Positions 1-8,092 of a DNA stretch of 16,008 bases are shown piece after piece. Below the pieces are notes generated by a model. That model was not told the DNA's origin, searched no databases, and worked only from the letters and a program-made list of their open reading frames with translations. The position numbers and the translations under genes are program-made. The stretch's first letter is position 1. Every line of letters begins with the position of its first letter. Source of the DNA: JBHIFB01 sp046760905 (GTDB lineage: Bacteria; Gemmatimonadota; CAZMKB01); NCBI GenBank assembly GCA_046760905.1, contig JBHIFB010000065.1, positions 1-16,008 of the forward strand, given 5' to 3'.

Positions 1-61
1 TATTTGTGAAACGCAGCACTAAGGAGGAAAGAAGTGTTTACCTTCCAGGAAGGAGTGGAAA

Positions 62-421
62 ATGGCAAAAAACGAAATCTGCCATGTGGAGTGGTCCTCT
101 ACAGACCTCGAGCGCACGAAGGATTTCCTTTCAGGCCTGTTCGGATGGAAATTCGAACCGTTTGGAGAGAACTATCTGCTTTTCTCAGCACCAGAGGGGA
201 TCGGTGGAGGCATCATGAAAGTGGATGAAGTAAAAGTCGGGGAATCTCCCTACATATATACCGAAGTGGATGAAATAGAGCCGTATCTTGAGAAGGCACA
301 GAAGCTGGGTGGCAAAGTGGCGGTTACCAAGACGGAGATCCCAAACATCGGCTGGTTTGCCCATCTGAACGATCCGGATGGCAACGTTGTCGGTCTCTTC
401 CAGGAGCTGAAGGAAAAGTAG
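62..421 (+). CDS. VOC (glyoxalase/bleomycin-resistance fold) family protein
   Basis: This 119-residue protein has the size and pattern of a single-module VOC protein (βαβββ repeats). Near the start, His8 in CHVEW is followed by a helix ending in GLFGWKF. The second half has the typical GWFAHLNDPDGNVVGLFQ ending, in which the last strand carries the usual DPDGN turn. Members bind a divalent metal and act as lyases, isomerases, dioxygenases or binding proteins, so the substrate cannot be assigned. The start is ATG 62, with AGGAAGGAG at 47-54 about 7 nt upstream. A second, stronger-looking AAGGAGG at 21-27 precedes a GTG at 34 in another frame, which opens only a short overlapping ORF that I regard as non-genic. 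The gene converges with citrate synthase and ends just before a strong hairpin. Its promoter lies outside the window. The family is certain; the function is unknown. Confidence 0.9.
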   Translation: MAKNEICHVEWSSTDLERTKDFLSGLFGWKFEPFGENYLLFSAPEGIGGGIMKVDEVKVGESPYIYTEVDEIEPYLEKAQKLGGKVAVTKTEIPNIGWFAHLNDPDGNVVGLFQELKEK

Positions 422-429
422 ATTTTAAT

Positions 430-461
430 GAGGGCGCCCCGTAATTTGCCCGGGCGCCCTC
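430..461. terminator. GC-rich hairpin between convergent genes
   Basis: A perfect 10-bp inverted repeat (GAGGGCGCCC at 430-439, GGGCGCCCTC at 452-461) encloses a 12-nt loop. It begins 9 nt after the VOC stop and lies 28 nt past the citrate synthase stop, so it could act for both strands. No clear T-run follows on either strand, so it may be a weak intrinsic terminator or an mRNA 3'-end stabiliser. Confidence 0.55.
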
Positions 462-488
462 GACTGAAATCGACAAGCTTACACTCGT

Positions 489-1793
489 TTATTTGAGACC
501 CGCTGCCTCTTCGAGCATGGCGGTCGTCACAGACTTGGGCCGTTCTATCGGATAGCCGAGAGCGCGGTCCCAGGTTATGTTGGCAAGCACCCCGATCGCT
601 CGACCAATGCCGAAGAGCACTGTATAGAAGTCCCTTTCGGTAAGTCCGTAATACCACTGAATGACACCCGACTGGGCATCGACATTCGGCCATGGGTTCT
701 TGGCCTTGCCCTGTTCCTGCAGCACGCCTGGTGCCACCTTGTAGATCATGCTGATGAGCTTGAACAACGGGTAGTCAGGTAGGTGCTTGAGACAGAACTC
801 GCGCTGCGCTGTGTAGCGGGGGTCCGTCTTCCGAAGAACGGCGTGACCATAACCAGGAATCACCTGTCCACTGTTGAGCGTATCCCAGAGCGCCTTCCTC
901 ACAAGTTCCTCGGTCGGTTCCTTCCCACCGAGTTTGTCCATAAAATTCATGGTCCATCTCAGCACCTCCTGGTTCGCCAGACCGTGGAGGGGACCAGCGA
1001 GACCATTTATGCCGGCGGAGAGGGCATAATAACAGTCGGAAAGAGCCGAGGCAACGAGATGGGTGGTGTGTGCGGAAACGTTTCCGGATTCGTGATCGGA
1101 ATGTAGGATGAAATACATGCGAGCCACATCATCGTATGGCTTGTCTATGCCCATCATGTGAGCGAAGTTTCCACCCATGTCGAGTTCCTTATCATCCTCG
1201 ATGTGCTTGTCATCCTTGTACTTCATGCGGTAGATGTACGCGGCGATGACAGGGAGCTTGGGGAGCAGATTGGAGCAATCCTCAAACATCGGCTCCCAGT
1301 AGTCCATCTTGCTCATTCCCTCATTGTACTTCTGGACGAAGATAGACTCACGCTGCATCGACAGGATAGCAGAGGAGAACATCGTCATAGGGTGTGTATC
1401 ACGCGGCAGGGCGCGCAGCACGTCTTTCACATACTGTGGAATGTCTCTGCGGGTTTTCCAATCCTCTACAACCTCCATGGTTTGGTCCATTGTCGGAACC
1501 TCACCGGTGAGGAGGAAGAACCAGAAACCCTCCACAAAGGGGTAATCACGCCCAGGAACCTTAGGAAGGGCTTCAAACGTTTCGGGAATCGTTTTTCCCC
1601 TGAAGCGTATCCCTTCATATGGATCCAGATAGGAAATATCGGTCACAAGGCACTTCACGCCCCTGGCACCACCAATAGCTTGACCGATTGTGACCTCGCT
1701 GACTTTGACATCACTGTGTTCCTTGAGCAATCGTGTGGTGCGGGGTCTGTGTTCTTCAATCTTCTTGTATAGAGTTTCCTTCAGAGTTGCCAT
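489..1793 (-). CDS. gltA: Citrate synthase, eukaryotic/mitochondrial type
   Basis: Condenses acetyl-CoA with oxaloacetate to give citrate, the entry step of the TCA cycle, in the cytoplasm. The 434-residue sequence follows the mitochondrial enzyme almost block by block. HSDHESGNVSAHTTHL at 231-246 is the substrate-binding region. NGLAGPLHGLANQEVL carries catalytic His270, GYGHAVLRKTDPRY carries His317, and WPNVDAQSG carries Asp372. These correspond to pig His274, His320 and Asp375, so all three catalytic residues are present. This differs from the NADH-inhibited hexameric E. coli-type GltA. Similar eukaryote-like enzymes are known in Geobacter and some other bacteria. ATG 1793 is chosen because AAGGAGG lies 7 nt upstream; an adjacent TTG at 1796 would be too close to it. 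A TTGACA-17-TAAATT promoter lies about 100 bp upstream. The gene stands alone, convergent with the VOC gene and divergent from the radical SAM gene. The symbol is by function only. Confidence 0.97.
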   Translation of the reverse strand: MATLKETLYKKIEEHRPRTTRLLKEHSDVKVSEVTIGQAIGGARGVKCLVTDISYLDPYEGIRFRGKTIPETFEALPKVPGRDYPFVEGFWFFLLTGEVPTMDQTMEVVEDWKTRRDIPQYVKDVLRALPRDTHPMTMFSSAILSMQRESIFVQKYNEGMSKMDYWEPMFEDCSNLLPKLPVIAAYIYRMKYKDDKHIEDDKELDMGGNFAHMMGIDKPYDDVARMYFILHSDHESGNVSAHTTHLVASALSDCYYALSAGINGLAGPLHGLANQEVLRWTMNFMDKLGGKEPTEELVRKALWDTLNSGQVIPGYGHAVLRKTDPRYTAQREFCLKHLPDYPLFKLISMIYKVAPGVLQEQGKAKNPWPNVDAQSGVIQWYYGLTERDFYTVLFGIGRAIGVLANITWDRALGYPIERPKSVTTAMLEEAAGLK

Positions 1794-1889
1794 CAACTGC
1801 CTCCTTTTAACGGGATCCCCGAGGCTTCCGGTTATCCCTACTTCTGGTAGGTAGTCCTCGGTGAGATAACGAAACTTCTCACACGAGTC

Positions 1890-1918
1890 AATTTACTTTC
1901 CACCAGCCCCGCTGTCAA
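1890..1918 (-). promoter_or_regulatory. Predicted sigma-70-type promoter of citrate synthase
   Basis: On the minus strand, TTGACA (1913-1918) is followed by exactly 17 bp and then TAAATT (1890-1895, 4/6 to consensus). It would start transcription near 1883 and leave a leader of about 90 nt before the citrate synthase ATG. Confidence 0.6.
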
Positions 1919-2118
1919 CTATAAGAAGCTTTCAATGAAAAGCGGACCACAATTCATCATTGACAGAGCTCAGGCCATTCAGCGTTCTATGCTCGGTCCC
2001 CCCTTCTGCCTTTGATGGGCCTTGCATTTCGGAGAAAGCTCTTCAGCTCTTCTTCAAGCTACAGGGATTGTGGGATGAGCTGTAACATCCGAGAATATAG
2101 ATCTGTTTCCTGATTAAG

Positions 2119-2147
2119 TTGACAAGTATTTCTTCCTCGGGTATAAT
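2119..2147 (+). promoter_or_regulatory. Perfect consensus sigma-70 promoter of the radical SAM gene
   Basis: TTGACA (2119-2124), exactly 17 bp, then TATAAT (2142-2147): every position of both hexamers and the spacer length match the consensus. Expected transcription start is near 2154, giving a leader of roughly 80 nt before ATG 2237. Confidence 0.8.
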
Positions 2148-2236
2148 CGTTAAGAAAAACAGTCTTAGATTCTCGATTATCGTATCTACTAAAACAACTC
2201 AAATCACTTGCCATGCCATCGAGAGGCGAAGCGGTC

Positions 2237-4483
2237 ATGTCTACAGATATCAGTTCCACGAAGTTCAGTACTAACATGCTCATGATAGTTCCACCATACA
2301 TGATAGGAGGACCTCCGGCCGGCGCTGCGGCTTTACTCGGTTATTTAAAAGCGATGGGATGCCATGACTTCGATTTTCTCGATCTCAGGCTCTGGGCACC
2401 AGCTTTCACATTCACTCCAATGGATCATGCACCAACATTCAGATACGCCGGGGTCTTTGCAGAAAACTTTGTGGTAGATGTGCCGGATCTTCCGCTTGTC
2501 CTCGAGCTACTGCAATCGCACCAAAAACATCATCGGCCTCTCATCGGATCCATCAGCTCTCTTTTCAGAAGATACTGTCGGGAAAGACTACGTGAGCCAG
2601 AGTGGCTTTGGTCCTATCTCACAAGGATGGAACGCTTCCTGCGTACCATCTTCGAACAGTTGCCCGAACTCGATTTCGCTGGATTCACAGTGTGGCCATC
2701 GAACTACCTCACGACTCTTTTGGGAGCAGCCATCCTGAAGGAGCGCCGATCGGCGCCCTTCATCGTTGCCGGTGGGCCTCAGGTCACAGAAAGCAGATCT
2801 GCCGCGATGCTCGGCCTGAAAAGCGGCCTTTTCGATGTCGTCGTGCTGGGAGAAGGTGAGGCTACGCTCCTCGAATTATATGATCGATACCGTTCTGAGC
2901 GTGGAAATCACGCAGACCCTCTTCCGGGCGCTCTCGTGCTGGACAAACGCGGTGAGTTCAAGGAGCTCGGGCGTCCCCTGTTACCTCTTTCAAAACTGCC
3001 GCTTCCCAGTTTTGTCGAGATGGATCTTGATGCATATTCACCCCGACACCGGACGATAACCTCAGAGATTTCAAGGGGATGCATCAACAGATGCAGTTTC
3101 TGTAGCGAATGGGTCTTCTGGCGTCACTTCCGCACCATCATGCCCCAACAGGCAGCCGATAGAATCAGTGAATTGAAATCGCTGTATAACTTTCGGCGTG
3201 TCGCTTTCACCGACTCACTGGTTAATGGAGACAAGAATCAATTGCGACGCTTCGCTGAACTTTTAATCGAGCGGAATCTGGGCTTCGAATGGTCTGCCTA
3301 TATGCGAGCTGAAATTGATGACGAATCAGCCGAACTCCTATATAAAGCAGGACTCAGAAATGCATTCATCGGTATCGAGTCGATGGATGACCAAACCCTG
3401 GATCTCATGAAAAAATCGAGAACCGGAGAAGACAATCTCAAAGCCGTAACATCACTGCTCACGCATGGGATCGCGGTTGAACTGGGGATCATCCCTGGAT
3501 TCCCCGGTGATACGAGAAAACGTTTCCTCAGCACAATCGATGATCTTGAGGATCTGATGAGGCAGCATCCGGGGCAACTCAGCGTGAGTCTGGCGCCTTA
3601 CACACTCACTCCCGGCCAGCCAATCTTTGGGGACCTTGAAGCTTTCGGATTAACAACAAAAGCGTGGGATCCCGAGTACCTGGAGATCGCGCCCCAATAC
3701 TACTCAATCACGAAGAACATACCTTGCACGGTGAGCGGGAACAATCAGGGAGTTGAGCGGATGGGCCAGATGGCCTTGCTCGAATTCGTCGCCCGAAAGT
3801 ACAAGAGGCTTGCGACAGGATTGCAGCAAGAGGGTTCCTCCAAAGCCGAGCCTTTCTCAATCTGGCAGATTCCTCTCACCTCTTCCCAATTTCAACTCAC
3901 CGGAATTCTTGAAGGCTGGCACCTCGGGATTCTGGTGAGCGAAACGGGCGGCCTGTACGGTGCTATTCTCTCCGACCAAGAACTAGGCGAGTTCAGAAGA
4001 TTGAGATACCTCGCAGCTTGTGAGTTTGCCGGAACTTTGCACCTGGATGAACTTCCCAAATCGATTTTTGGTGAATTCTTCAAGAAAATAGAACAGAACC
4101 ACCTCCTGGCACCATCCCCTTTGCCAAGAATTTCGAGATTCTGCGGGCTCAGTGGTATCGAGGAAGATTACAGGCTCGCAATATCACCTCACGCCGTTGC
4201 TCGTGTTATACAATCCTCTTCTGGAGAAAGACTGGTTGTAGCCAATATTATTAGCATGCGTACCGCATCCCTGTCGATCGACACAATGCCGATTCTTTCA
4301 CATATTGAAAGATTTGAATGCAAATCTATTGAATTGGAAAAATATATCGGTGAGGAACTTAGATACGACGTTAATAGCTGGAGACTCACCCGTAACGAAC
4401 TGCACGAGATTGGTATAATCATAGCGTTTCCAGAGCGGGATCCAATGACGCAGTATTATACTGCAAAGGCGGTGAGAAGATAA
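2237..4483 (+). CDS. B12-binding-type radical SAM protein of unknown function
   Basis: A 748-residue protein of the COG1032 type. Residues ~10-200 form a Rossmann-like cobalamin-binding module (start MIVPPY, later IVAGGPQVTES and the closing VVVLGEGEATLLEL). The radical SAM barrel follows, with SRGCINRCSFC holding Cys282, Cys286 and Cys289 (CX3CX2C) for the [4Fe-4S] cluster. Downstream barrel elements are FTDSLVNG, FIGIESMDD and IIPGFPGDT. Family relatives do cobalamin-dependent methylation, ring rearrangement or RiPP modification; nothing here fixes the substrate. Residues ~490-748 match no domain I recognise. ATG 2237 is preferred over in-frame ATG 2213 because only 2237 has a purine-rich GAGGCG about 9 nt upstream. 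A perfect consensus promoter precedes the gene and no partner gene or precursor peptide lies next to it. The 3' end converges with a pseudogene. Fold assignment is firm; the reaction is unknown. Confidence 0.9.
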   Translation: MSTDISSTKFSTNMLMIVPPYMIGGPPAGAAALLGYLKAMGCHDFDFLDLRLWAPAFTFTPMDHAPTFRYAGVFAENFVVDVPDLPLVLELLQSHQKHHRPLIGSISSLFRRYCRERLREPEWLWSYLTRMERFLRTIFEQLPELDFAGFTVWPSNYLTTLLGAAILKERRSAPFIVAGGPQVTESRSAAMLGLKSGLFDVVVLGEGEATLLELYDRYRSERGNHADPLPGALVLDKRGEFKELGRPLLPLSKLPLPSFVEMDLDAYSPRHRTITSEISRGCINRCSFCSEWVFWRHFRTIMPQQAADRISELKSLYNFRRVAFTDSLVNGDKNQLRRFAELLIERNLGFEWSAYMRAEIDDESAELLYKAGLRNAFIGIESMDDQTLDLMKKSRTGEDNLKAVTSLLTHGIAVELGIIPGFPGDTRKRFLSTIDDLEDLMRQHPGQLSVSLAPYTLTPGQPIFGDLEAFGLTTKAWDPEYLEIAPQYYSITKNIPCTVSGNNQGVERMGQMALLEFVARKYKRLATGLQQEGSSKAEPFSIWQIPLTSSQFQLTGILEGWHLGILVSETGGLYGAILSDQELGEFRRLRYLAACEFAGTLHLDELPKSIFGEFFKKIEQNHLLAPSPLPRISRFCGLSGIEEDYRLAISPHAVARVIQSSSGERLVVANIISMRTASLSIDTMPILSHIERFECKSIELEKYIGEELRYDVNSWRLTRNELHEIGIIIAFPERDPMTQYYTAKAVRR

Positions 4484-4500
4484 GACGAGGTTGCCTTTTT
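4465..4500 (+). terminator. Possible terminator after the radical SAM gene
   Basis: AAAGGC at 4465-4470 can pair with GCCTTT at 4493-4498, which runs into a T5 tract at 4496-4500. The stem is only 6 bp and the loop is long (22 nt), overlapping the stop codon, so this is a weak call. Confidence 0.25.
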
Positions 4501-4501
4501 A

Positions 4502-5594
4502 TCATTCAATATAACCAAGAGCCCTCAATCTCTCCCTGTATTCGCGCTCCTCGACCTCGTCTGTTTCAACAGGTTCCATGGACGTTTTCTTCAGAAATTG
4601 ATAGGTTGGAATCTTTTTCACCGGTCTCCTCTTGAGGAACTCATCCCGAAAAGCCTCCGTCAGCACTCTTCTGTCCATATCCTCCGCGGCCGGAAGCCCC
4701 ATGAGGTGCAAAACAGTGGGTACTATGTCATGGATACCAGCTTTCTGGATGAACTGATCCCGCTTAAGGTCTTTCGCCAGAACATGCATGAAATTGTACA
4801 ACTGGTATTCTCTCTCACCTTCGTCATAGTGCTCTTTATAATCTGGATCATACTTGAATTTGGTGAATGCACCAAGTTCAGGTATAGAGTCTCTGTCGGG
4901 AATGGCATTCTTCAACTCTTGGAGATCGAGAAGCGAAAGCTGATTTCCCCGTCGCAATACTCGTCCAGACCGTAGCACTTCGCATACCCATGCTCGAGAT
5001 GTTCCCTATAGGAGCCAACCATGAAACCTCAGAAAGCAGATCAGCCCTCACACCATTTGTTACCAGCCGGCGAATATTAGGCAGTCCGCCTTCTGCCATC
5101 ATCCTGTCTATCACTCTCCAGGTTGCCCCGTCCAAACCAATAAGCATCACATTGTAACACTCATCTTTGCATCTCTCGAAGGACTCATTCACTGATGGCG
5201 AGTTGTGATGCGGAAGGGTGAATAGAAAGAAGATTAGAAGGAGCAGTCCATAGAATCCTCCAGATGCCGCAGTACGACGCAACAGAGATCGTCTCTGTCC
5301 TGCCCTCCTTATAGAGCTTCTCCTGAAGAGTATGAGGGAAATAAAACCTCCAACTGATGCACTCGCCAGAGTAACTACAGCGAGGATAAGGCCTGATCTC
5401 CATGTGACCAGATATGGCCTTTTGAGTTCTACTATGAGGGAGCATGTGAGTATACCGGTCACAACACTTGCTGACACGAACCTGTGGAAAGCAACCATAC
5501 TGTTTTTTCCCATCTCGCGTATCAACTTGCTCGTGAGATACAGGAGCGTGTGGAGAAATGTCCCGAACAGTAGCAAATGCATTTTCTGTGCCAC
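4502..5594 (-). pseudogene. Decayed membrane-anchored alkaline-phosphatase-superfamily (type I phosphodiesterase/sulfatase-like) gene
   Basis: Two overlapping minus-strand reading frames are the ends of one gene. The first (5594-4878) has several hydrophobic segments in residues ~1-130. It then has NVMLIGLDGATWRVIDRMM and TVWTSIATGK, the start of the catalytic domain with its first metal-binding Asp. It ends out of frame soon after. The second, in another frame (to 4502), resumes with a KYDPDYKEHYDEGE region. It then jumps to DIVPTVLHLMGLPAAEDMD and ends RLRALGYIE, a typical C-terminus of this superfamily. The whole middle with the DHG-type metal-ligand motifs is missing, a loss I judge to be a couple of hundred residues or more. 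The product cannot be catalytic. A strong promoter (5688-5716) still faces it. The intact superfamily member at 10082-11524 has a similar LKALGYLG end. A collapsed assembly is the alternative explanation. Confidence 0.8.
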
Positions 5595-5687
5595 AGGTAG
5601 TTATGAATTTTATGACTGCATGTAAGGACCAGCCGAAGCTGCAATGGGAATTAACTGTCCATTACCCAACAATAACGAGTTAAAGAA

Positions 5688-5716
5688 ATTATAGCAATTC
5701 AACGTGTGCATGTAAA
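5688..5716 (-). promoter_or_regulatory. Near-consensus promoter facing the pseudogene
   Basis: On the minus strand, TTTACA (5711-5716), 17 bp, TATAAT (5688-5693). That is 5/6 plus 6/6 matches with optimal spacing, about 90 bp upstream of the decayed phosphodiesterase-like gene. Confidence 0.6.
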
Positions 5717-5757
5717 GAAGCCGTCAGATTTGTTACCTCTAGTGCAGTTTCATCCAC

Positions 5758-5786
5758 TTGCATAATTTCTAATATTGTGGTAGAAT
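5758..5786 (+). promoter_or_regulatory. Predicted extended -10 promoter of the propeller gene
   Basis: TTGCAT (5758-5763), 17 bp, TAGAAT (5781-5786). A TG at 5778-5779 makes an extended -10 element (TGGTAGAAT), which would compensate for the poor -35. Predicted start is near 5793, with about 70 nt of leader. Confidence 0.5.
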
Positions 5787-5862
5787 GAACTTATTGTGAC
5801 GACGGATACATTCACTAATCGGATTAGAAGAGGAGAATGACACTCGATTGGAGTCTATGAGA

Positions 5863-7926
5863 ATGAAGCGAATATTAGCCTTAATAGTTCCTGTATTGAT
5901 CGGCGGGGTCATAGCCGGAACGATCGAAAATGCCTGTGGCTGGGAAGAGCTCATGCTTTTGTGGGAAAGAGGCGATGTCGGAGGTTACCGAAATCCTGGC
6001 TTACACTGGGAGGGGCTAGGCCCCAACGGGGCGACAGCCGAGGTAATCACTTACCATCCTTCAGTGGACGGGCTTGTGTATCTGGGCACATTCGAGGAAG
6101 GGCTGTTCTATTCTTTCGGCGATGACATAAGTTGGAACACAATTTACACCGATAATGCACCGATCAATTTCGTACTGATTGATCCTTTTGAGCCCTCAAC
6201 CATCCTTGTAGGAGCGCAGACTTGGTTCTCAAATCAAGGCTATCTGCGTCGCAGCACTGATTGGGGGCAAACCTGGAGTGATTATTTCGCCGGCGGGAAT
6301 CTCGTCGGCGGTGCTTTCGACCCATACCGGCCAGGTGTTTCTTACATAAGCATCATGGGTGATGACGATTACACCGCGGCAGAGTTCTACCGAAGCACAG
6401 ACAGTGGAGAGAGCTGGACTCTCATGAATCCAGGTGGAACGCACAAGGATGAACTTTTCGTCTGGGCTTTCCTTGACCTCCTGGTGAACCCGGAGGATGG
6501 CAGTATTCTGGCATTTACGCTGTGGACGGCAGGGATGGGCCAGATGGAAAACCATGTCTGTTTGAGCACAGACGGCGGATCTACTTGGGAATACATGGAT
6601 ACGGGCCTCTATGATTCGCATGCCTACGACATGGAATGGATTCTTCCGAAAATAGTGGTTGGGGGAACCGAGGACGGTCTCTATGCTCATCGCCATGGAA
6701 GCACACGTTGGTTCAAAGTGCCCAATGAAATGGCACAGGCCAAATGCTTCGAACTGGAACCGGGTCCAGCAGGAAACATCTGGTATCTTGTGGAAGACAG
6801 ATCAGAAACCGAGGACGATCCTGACCTCATTCACCGCTCGACAAACTGGGGGCTCTCATGGTCCCCACTTTCGCTTGTAGATGATCCCTGTGAGATCATC
6901 ACCGTAGCTGCAGATCCTCACGATTCCCCTGATAGTGAAGCAATACTGGCCGGAACGTGGGAATCTGGTGTTTTTGCCTCCAGTGATCTTGGAGAAACCT
7001 GGGAAACGAGAAATGAGGGGTTGCCGCCTGTTCCATGCAATTCCCTGGGATTTGGCCCACCCGGCAGCGGACTTCTTTACGCCGGGGCCTGGTCCTTTTT
7101 TCAGGCAGGTCTCTATAGAAGTAGAGACCTTGGAGTGACCTGGGAGCGTACAAATGATGGATTCCCAGCTGGGATCGTTGGACCTATCTGTCCCCATCCC
7201 ACAGAGGAGCATATCGTGTATGCGGCCTCTATGTCGAAAGGTATCTTCAAGAGTACCGATCAAGGTGGCTCCTGGACTCAGCTTAAAGACGGACTTCCTG
7301 AACATGGCACTACCTTCAGTCTCTTGATAAATCCTGCTGACCCGGAGATCATTTTCGCCGGAACAGAACATGGTCTATTCCGATCCACAAATGGTGGTGA
7401 TTCATGGACCTATTCCAGTGACGGGATGGTAAAATCCGATGTCCGGGACGTAGGCCTGGATCCTCTGGATCCAGATCACATGTTCGCGGCAGTCTATGTC
7501 GACGGCATCTATGAGAGCCTGGACGGTGGTGATACATGGAACCGCGTGCTTGATGAAACGCGCTGGAAGGATTTCTCCTCCATCGCCGTTGCACCTGGTG
7601 GAGATCGTGTATACGCAGGCATGATCCTCACCGAACAGCTATTTCGCACTACAAACGGTGGAGATGACTGGGAGGTCGTCCTGAATAATGTGGCAGAGAC
7701 GATTATTGTGCCCGAGGAATATCCCCTTGCGGTGGCATGTGGGGGCTCACAGACTAATGTTTGGATCAGCACAAACGGTGGGGATGACTGGTTCACTTTC
7801 CCCGGTGGGTTAGAAGGAGTGGATATAAAAGACCTGGCGCTACCCCCGACAGCAGAAGAGTTACTGTTTGCAGCCACGAGTGCAGGTATTTTTCATCTTA
7901 CCATGGATTCACCAGGTGGAATGTAG
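5863..7926 (+). CDS. Exported Asp-box (BNR/sortilin-VPS10-like) beta-propeller protein
   Basis: A 687-residue protein with a Sec-type leader (MKRILALIVPVLIGGVIAG). The rest is built from Asp-box hairpins, S-x-D/N-x-G-x-x-W. I count eleven clear copies, among them LRRSTDWGQTW, FYRSTDSGESW, VCLSTDGGSTW, IHRSTNWGLSW, LYRSRDLGVTW, IFKSTDQGGSW, LFRSTNGGDSW, IYESLDGGDTW and VWISTNGGDDW, plus a degenerate first one (YSFGDDISW). Such repeats form one or two multi-bladed propellers in extracytoplasmic binding proteins, sialidase-like and sortilin-like proteins. No sialidase catalytic set, C-terminal sorting domain or membrane anchor is visible, so binding or scaffolding outside the cytoplasm is more likely than catalysis. 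ATG 5863 has GGAG 9 nt upstream. In-frame ATG 5857 and TTG 5848 are alternatives that would only lengthen the leader. It appears to be a single-gene unit. Confidence 0.88.
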   Translation: MKRILALIVPVLIGGVIAGTIENACGWEELMLLWERGDVGGYRNPGLHWEGLGPNGATAEVITYHPSVDGLVYLGTFEEGLFYSFGDDISWNTIYTDNAPINFVLIDPFEPSTILVGAQTWFSNQGYLRRSTDWGQTWSDYFAGGNLVGGAFDPYRPGVSYISIMGDDDYTAAEFYRSTDSGESWTLMNPGGTHKDELFVWAFLDLLVNPEDGSILAFTLWTAGMGQMENHVCLSTDGGSTWEYMDTGLYDSHAYDMEWILPKIVVGGTEDGLYAHRHGSTRWFKVPNEMAQAKCFELEPGPAGNIWYLVEDRSETEDDPDLIHRSTNWGLSWSPLSLVDDPCEIITVAADPHDSPDSEAILAGTWESGVFASSDLGETWETRNEGLPPVPCNSLGFGPPGSGLLYAGAWSFFQAGLYRSRDLGVTWERTNDGFPAGIVGPICPHPTEEHIVYAASMSKGIFKSTDQGGSWTQLKDGLPEHGTTFSLLINPADPEIIFAGTEHGLFRSTNGGDSWTYSSDGMVKSDVRDVGLDPLDPDHMFAAVYVDGIYESLDGGDTWNRVLDETRWKDFSSIAVAPGGDRVYAGMILTEQLFRTTNGGDDWEVVLNNVAETIIVPEEYPLAVACGGSQTNVWISTNGGDDWFTFPGGLEGVDIKDLALPPTAEELLFAATSAGIFHLTMDSPGGM

Positions 7927-8000
7927 CCTTTGTTCATGGGACCCTGCTTGAGTTCGTAAGCTTCCATTTATCTTTCCCTTGCTTACAAGAAAAAGCATCA

Positions 8001-8029
8001 TTGCCCTGAAGCGCTATTTTCGATAAATT
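8001..8029 (+). promoter_or_regulatory. Weak candidate promoter of trkA
   Basis: TTGCCC (8001-8006), 17 bp, TAAATT (8024-8029). The -35 has 4/6 matches and the -10 has 4/6; the same TAAATT box occurs in the citrate synthase promoter. Listed mainly because the 17-bp spacing recurs across the window. Confidence 0.3.
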
Positions 8030-8092
8030 TTTATGATATCGGGAGTGTGATCTGAAACAGAACCGAAGCATCTCTGATAAGGATAAATCCAG

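Larger units (their letters stand above)
1797..2236. other. Divergent intergenic region, no convincing gene
   Basis: This 440-bp spacer separates citrate synthase (-) and the radical SAM gene (+). I find one promoter for each direction, near 1890-1918 and 2119-2147. About 200 bp between the promoters (1919-2118) holds no ORF with a ribosome binding site. I see no riboswitch, tRNA or strong hairpin. Confidence 0.6.

Noticed and set aside
34..228. GTG-started ORF with a strong AAGGAGG ahead of it, overlapping the VOC gene
   Set aside because: From 62 onward it is the shadow of a clear VOC gene in another frame, and its product has no recognisable features.
1158..1772. Long plus-strand ORF (204 aa) opposite citrate synthase
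   Set aside because: Antisense shadow of a fully conserved coding sequence, with no family resemblance.
1986..2230. Minus-strand reading frame upstream of citrate synthase that continues past an amber codon (near 2059) into LEEELKSFLRNARPIKGRRG
   Set aside because: It lacks a ribosome site, its first half overlaps the radical SAM start region, and it is interrupted by TAG. The protein-like look of the tail is not enough to call a gene, pseudogene or readthrough.
5837..5860. Seven-codon leader peptide whose stop overlaps ATG 5857 of the propeller gene
   Set aside because: The ribosome site would be only 1-2 nt from its ATG and the peptide has no regulatory feature such as repeated codons or an attenuator hairpin.
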